Shown here: positions 5,448 to 7,439 of the stretch, one piece after another | Position numbering within the stretch: the stretch's first letter is position 1 | Layout of the letters: each line of letters starts with the position of its first letter | From: an uncultured Collinsella sp. | GTDB lineage: Bacteria > Actinomycetota > Coriobacteriia > Coriobacteriales > Coriobacteriaceae | Direction: 5' to 3' | Assembly (NCBI GenBank): GCA_958447915.1 | Contig: CAUDCB010000092.1 | Location: forward strand, 1 to 7,439 | Length of the DNA stretch: 7,439 nucleotides | Translations under genes and position numbers: made by a program | The notes under the pieces: generated by a model | The model's input: the letters and a program-made list of their open reading frames with translations, nothing else | Told to the model about the DNA's origin: nothing | Databases searched by the model: none

Positions 5448-5876
5448 CTACTCAGCGATGGTGACGCCCATGGAACGGGCGGTACCGGCGATGATCTTCT
5501 TGGCGGCGTCAATGTCGTTGGCATTGAGGTCCGGCATCTTGATCTCGGCGATCTTGGTGAGCTGCTCCTGGGAGAGCTGACCAACCTTGTCGGCCTGGGG
5601 CTTAGCGGAACCAGACTTGAGGTTCAGCTCCTTCTTGATGAGGTGAGCCGCCGGCGGGGTCTTGGTGATGAAGGAGAAGGACTTATCCTCGTAGACAGAG
5701 ATCTCAACGGGGATGATGTCGCCCTTCTTGTCCTGCGTCTCGGCGTTAAAGGCCTGGCAGAACTGCATGATGTTCACGCCAGCAGCGCCCAGAGCGGGGC
5801 CGACGGGAGGAGCGGGGTTAGCTGCACCAGCAGGAATCTGGAGCTTAATGACGTTGGCAACCTTCTTCTCAGCCAT
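5448..5876 (-). CDS. rplK: 50S ribosomal protein L11, 142 aa
   Basis: L11 binds the GTPase-associated region of 23S rRNA and helps translation factors act; it is also needed for the stringent response in bacteria that use RelA. The N-terminal domain carries the conserved IPAGAANPAPPVGPALGAAG and VNIMQFCQAFNAET; the C-terminal domain has the RNA-binding part near SGSAKPQADKVGQLS and ends ARSMGVTIAE. The ATG at 5876 (MAEKKVAN) has AAAGGA at 5888-5883, seven bases upstream; the frame extends further to an ATG at 5891, but that lies on the far side of this ribosome binding site. It follows nusG after about 120 bases, a leader long enough to hold its own promoter or control element, though none is clear. 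Confidence 0.97.
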   Translation of the reverse strand: MAEKKVANVIKLQIPAGAANPAPPVGPALGAAGVNIMQFCQAFNAETQDKKGDIIPVEISVYEDKSFSFITKTPPAAHLIKKELNLKSGSAKPQADKVGQLSQEQLTKIAEIKMPDLNANDIDAAKKIIAGTARSMGVTIAE

Positions 5877-5996
5877 GGTCATTCCTTTCAAATCACGAGT
5901 GTGAAGTACTTGCTATATCGTAAGCACGCACGTGTTAGAAGCACTCCTGAGATGAGCAGTCACAGAAGAAGCACGCTCGCGCGAACGGACGAAAAC

Positions 5997-6533
5997 TTAA
6001 GCGATGACAGCGACCTGGTTAAAGTTGAGCTCGACCGGCGTCTCGCGGCCAAAGATCATCAGCGTGACCTTGAGCTTGCCAGCCTCGGTGTTAACCTCGG
6101 AGACCTTGCCATCAAAGTCGGTAAGCGGACCATCGGTGACGCGGACGGACGTGCCGACCTGAATATCAACCGAGGTGCGCTTGGGCGAATCGCCCTTACC
6201 GGGACGACGAGTCATCTTGTTGTACTCGTCGCGGGAAAGTGGAGCGGGCTTGCCGTTGCCGCCCAGGAAACCGGTGACGCCAGGCGTGTTACGAACACAC
6301 GTCCAAGCATCGTCATCCATCTCCATGCGGACCAGGACATAACCCGGGAAGATCTTGGAATCCTTGGTCTCGCGCTTGCCACCCTCTTTAATCTCGGTGA
6401 CGCGCTCCATAGGAATCTCGATATCAAAGATACGGTCCTGCATGCCCATAGTCTCGATGCGATGCTCGAGATCGGACTTAACGCGGTTCTCGTATCCAGA
6501 GTAAGTGTGAACGACGTACCAACGCTTAGACAT
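5997..6533 (-). CDS. nusG: transcription termination/antitermination factor NusG, 178 aa
   Basis: NusG binds RNA polymerase and links it to Rho or to the leading ribosome. The NGN domain starts at once (MSKRWYVVHTYSGYENRV) and includes KIFPGYVLVRMEMDDDAW and VRNTPGVTGFLG. The KOW domain follows at about residues 127-177 (VRVTDGPLTDFDGKVSEVN, ending IFGRETPVELNFNQVAVI). The length is typical for short NusG; there is no N-terminal extension of the kind seen in some actinobacteria. The ATG at 6533 lies three bases after the secE stop, and its GAGGGG ribosome binding site (6546-6541) is inside secE, so the two are probably translated together. Confidence 0.97.
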   Translation of the reverse strand: MSKRWYVVHTYSGYENRVKSDLEHRIETMGMQDRIFDIEIPMERVTEIKEGGKRETKDSKIFPGYVLVRMEMDDDAWTCVRNTPGVTGFLGGNGKPAPLSRDEYNKMTRRPGKGDSPKRTSVDIQVGTSVRVTDGPLTDFDGKVSEVNTEAGKLKVTLMIFGRETPVELNFNQVAVIA

Positions 6534-6536
6534 GGT

Positions 6537-6875
6537 TTAGCCCCTCAATCCAGAGAACAGAGCAAGAGCCTCGCCAAAGCCAGCATCGAGCAGAGCGATG
6601 ACGACGCCGACGACGATCAGAGAAGCGCAAACGACGACCGAGTAGTTCACGAGCTCCTTCTTATCGGGCCACGTGACACGCTTCATCTCGGACTTGACCG
6701 AGGCGAAATACTTCTTGGTGCGGGCGAAGAAACCAGGCTTCTCGTTCTTCTTGGACTTCGCAGCCTTCTCGTTCTTCTTGGCAACGGCCTTCTTGGCCTC
6801 AACCTTGGAGTTGGCGGCAGCGTTGTTGGCAGACGCCTGCTGCTGAGCCTTCTTCTTGTTCTTCTTGTTGGCCAT
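6537..6875 (-). CDS. secE: preprotein translocase subunit SecE, 112 aa
   Basis: SecE is the essential clamp of the SecYEG protein-export channel in the cytoplasmic membrane. Residues 1-48 form a Lys/Ala/Asn-rich, probably disordered extension (MANKKNKKKAQQQAS...). The core follows: an amphipathic helix with SVKSEMKRVTWPDKKEL, then one membrane helix at about 76-98 (VNYSVVVCASLIVVGVVIAL). Single-helix SecE of this kind is normal outside the enterics. The start has GGAGG at 6888-6884, eight bases upstream. The gene lies upstream of nusG, as in most bacteria. Confidence 0.95.
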   Translation of the reverse strand: MANKKNKKKAQQQASANNAAANSKVEAKKAVAKKNEKAAKSKKNEKPGFFARTKKYFASVKSEMKRVTWPDKKELVNYSVVVCASLIVVGVVIALLDAGFGEALALFSGLRG

Positions 6876-6898
6876 TTGGGTTACCTCCGCGCAATGCG

Positions 6899-6928
6899 CT
6901 TATACATGAGTAAACCGTAAGCCCCCAA
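6899..6928 (-). promoter_or_regulatory. weak candidate promoter before secE
   Basis: TATAAG (6904-6899) is a good -10 box, preceded 18 bases upstream by TTGGGG (6928-6923), a poor -35 box within the hairpin at 6915-6942. Transcription would start near 6892, just before the secE ribosome binding site. It could restart transcription after the tRNA. Confidence 0.25.
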
Positions 6929-6942
6929 TTGGGAGCTTACGG
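6915..6942 (-). terminator. hairpin between tRNA-Trp and secE, partial terminator or processing site
   Basis: CCGTAAGC (6915-6922) pairs with GCTTACGG (6935-6942), extended inside by CCC/GGG after one mismatch, with loop AATT. Read leftward it is followed by TTTACT, a weak T-run. It lies ten bases after the tRNA 3' end, so it may attenuate read-through into secE or mark where the tRNA is cut from the transcript. Confidence 0.5.
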
Positions 6943-6951
6943 AATAATGAC

Positions 6952-7027
6952 TGGCACGCCAGGAAGGACTCGAACCCTCAACACTCGGTTTTGGAGACCG
7001 ATGCTCTACCAATTGAACTACTGGCGT
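6952..7027 (-). tRNA. tRNA-Trp, anticodon CCA
   Basis: This is a complete 76-base cloverleaf. The acceptor stem is ACGCCAG/CTGGCGT, the D stem GTTC/GAGC, and the anticodon stem TCGGT/ACCGA with loop CTCCAAA, giving anticodon CCA at 6994-6992. The T stem is GAGGG/CCTTC with loop TTCGAGT. The discriminator is G, as usual for bacterial tRNA-Trp, and the 3' CCA is encoded (6954-6952). It sits 13 bases after rpmG and is probably cut from the same transcript. Confidence 0.97.
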
Positions 7028-7040
7028 ATGTGACTAGAGA

Positions 7041-7190
7041 CTAGCGAGTCTCTTTGTGCAGCGTGTGGTGACGGCACCAGGGGCAATACTTCTTGATCTC
7101 CATACGATCAGGCATGGTCGACTTGTTCTTGGTGGTCGTATAGTTGCGGCGCTTGCACTCAGTGCACGCAAGAGTAACTAGAGTACGCAT
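7041..7190 (-). CDS. rpmG: 50S ribosomal protein L33, zinc-ribbon form, 49 aa
   Basis: L33 is a small protein of the large ribosomal subunit near the E site. The frame reads MRTLVTLACTECKRRNYTTT, then a KNK segment, EIKKYCPWCRHHTLHKETR and TAG, a full-length L33. Both CxxC pairs are present (Cys9/Cys12 and Cys36/Cys39), so this is the zinc-binding form; some bacteria also carry a zinc-free copy used when zinc is scarce, not seen here. The ATG at 7190 is preceded by GAAAGG (7206-7201) at ten bases and by AGGA at three bases, neither ideal. It is the first gene of the rpmG, tRNA-Trp, secE, nusG cluster. Confidence 0.95.
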   Translation of the reverse strand: MRTLVTLACTECKRRNYTTTKNKSTMPDRMEIKKYCPWCRHHTLHKETR

Positions 7191-7237
7191 GTATCCTGAA
7201 CCTTTCATTTCCGCCCCGTACGGGCACGAGTTGGTAC

Positions 7238-7265
7238 TTTATCAGCTCTATGTAAGTGCTGTCAA
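7238..7265 (-). promoter_or_regulatory. sigma-70-type promoter for the rpmG cluster
   Basis: A perfect TTGACA (7265-7260) is followed after 16 bases by GATAAA (7243-7238), or after 18 bases by TAAAGT. Transcription would start near 7231, about 40 bases before the rpmG ATG. The leader contains the palindrome CCCGTACGGG. It is the only strong match between the upstream terminator and rpmG. Confidence 0.6.
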
Positions 7266-7405
7266 TGAAAACCTCGAATCAATTGGTTCTCGGTGGATCC
7301 ATTCATATTTGGAACACATCAATGAAGCCAACGAGAGCTAATCGACGGTGCGCCCAGGACCATTGTCGATCCTCTCGACACCAGCAACGGCTCAATATCC
7401 ATTGC

Positions 7406-7439
7406 AGAAAAGAACCCGGCACCCATATAAGTGCCGGGT
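7406..7439 (-). terminator. terminator of a leftward gene beyond the right edge
   Basis: GTGCCGGGT (7431-7439) and ACCCGGCAC (7414-7422) form a perfect nine-pair stem. Read leftward it is followed by TTCTTTTC. It marks the end of a leftward transcript that starts outside the window. Bases 7270-7405 hold no gene that I can see. Confidence 0.75.

Noticed and set aside
5877..5996. L1-binding leader or promoter before rplK
   Set aside because: A small GTGCTT/AAGTAC hairpin is present, but I could not match the region to a known L1 site or find convincing -35 and -10 boxes.
4815..6920. Open frame of 701 codons on the plus strand
   Set aside because: It lies opposite rplA, rplK, nusG and secE, all firmly recognised. 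Biased codon use in highly expressed GC-rich genes leaves the opposite strand open; its product has low complexity (Leu, Gly, Asp) and no ribosome binding site support.
7144..7341. Open frame of 65 codons on the plus strand
   Set aside because: It runs antisense over rpmG and across its promoter; no ribosome binding site or recognisable domain.

Overview
The window looks like chromosomal DNA of a gut actinobacterium of the class Coriobacteriia, most likely Collinsella or a close relative. This rests on the moderately high GC content, on the rpmG, tRNA-Trp, secE, nusG, rplK, rplA cluster, on the wording of the leu gene remnants, and on the sigma factor/DUF4179 pair. The genus is an inference from protein style, not the result of a search.

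Left part (1-2850, plus strand): a stand-alone metallophosphoesterase (53-763), then a two-gene operon of an ECF-like sigma factor (996-1556) overlapping a membrane-anchored DUF4179 protein (1537-2667), probably its regulator. Each unit is followed by a near-identical hairpin repeat that looks like a mobile or duplicated terminator (772-831 and 2786-2847).

Middle part (2850-4540, minus strand): two palindromic repeat units (2852-2993), then the wreck of a leucine biosynthesis operon. The first third of leuA is joined out of frame to the last 55-60% of leuB. The rest of leuA, the start of leuB and presumably leuC and leuD are gone. The leuA piece also appears to have lost its start codon (ATA where ATG is expected), carries an in-frame TGA, and has an altered LRDGEQ active-site motif. 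Upstream of this dead operon an apparently complete leucine attenuator survives: a 19-residue leader peptide with five Leu codons, four of them CUA, a possible antiterminator helix, and an intrinsic terminator with a T5 tract. A third hairpin repeat, in the opposite orientation, separates it from the ribosomal cluster.

Right part (4540-7439, minus strand): a conserved translation/transcription/secretion cluster read right to left: rpmG (L33, 7041-7190), tRNA-Trp (6952-7027), secE, nusG, rplK (L11) and rplA (L1). It has a good sigma-70-type promoter at 7238-7265 and a terminator after rplA. At the right edge lies the terminator of an upstream gene outside the window.

The most notable find is the intact-looking leucine attenuator in front of a deleted, mutated leu operon, which suggests recent loss of leucine synthesis.
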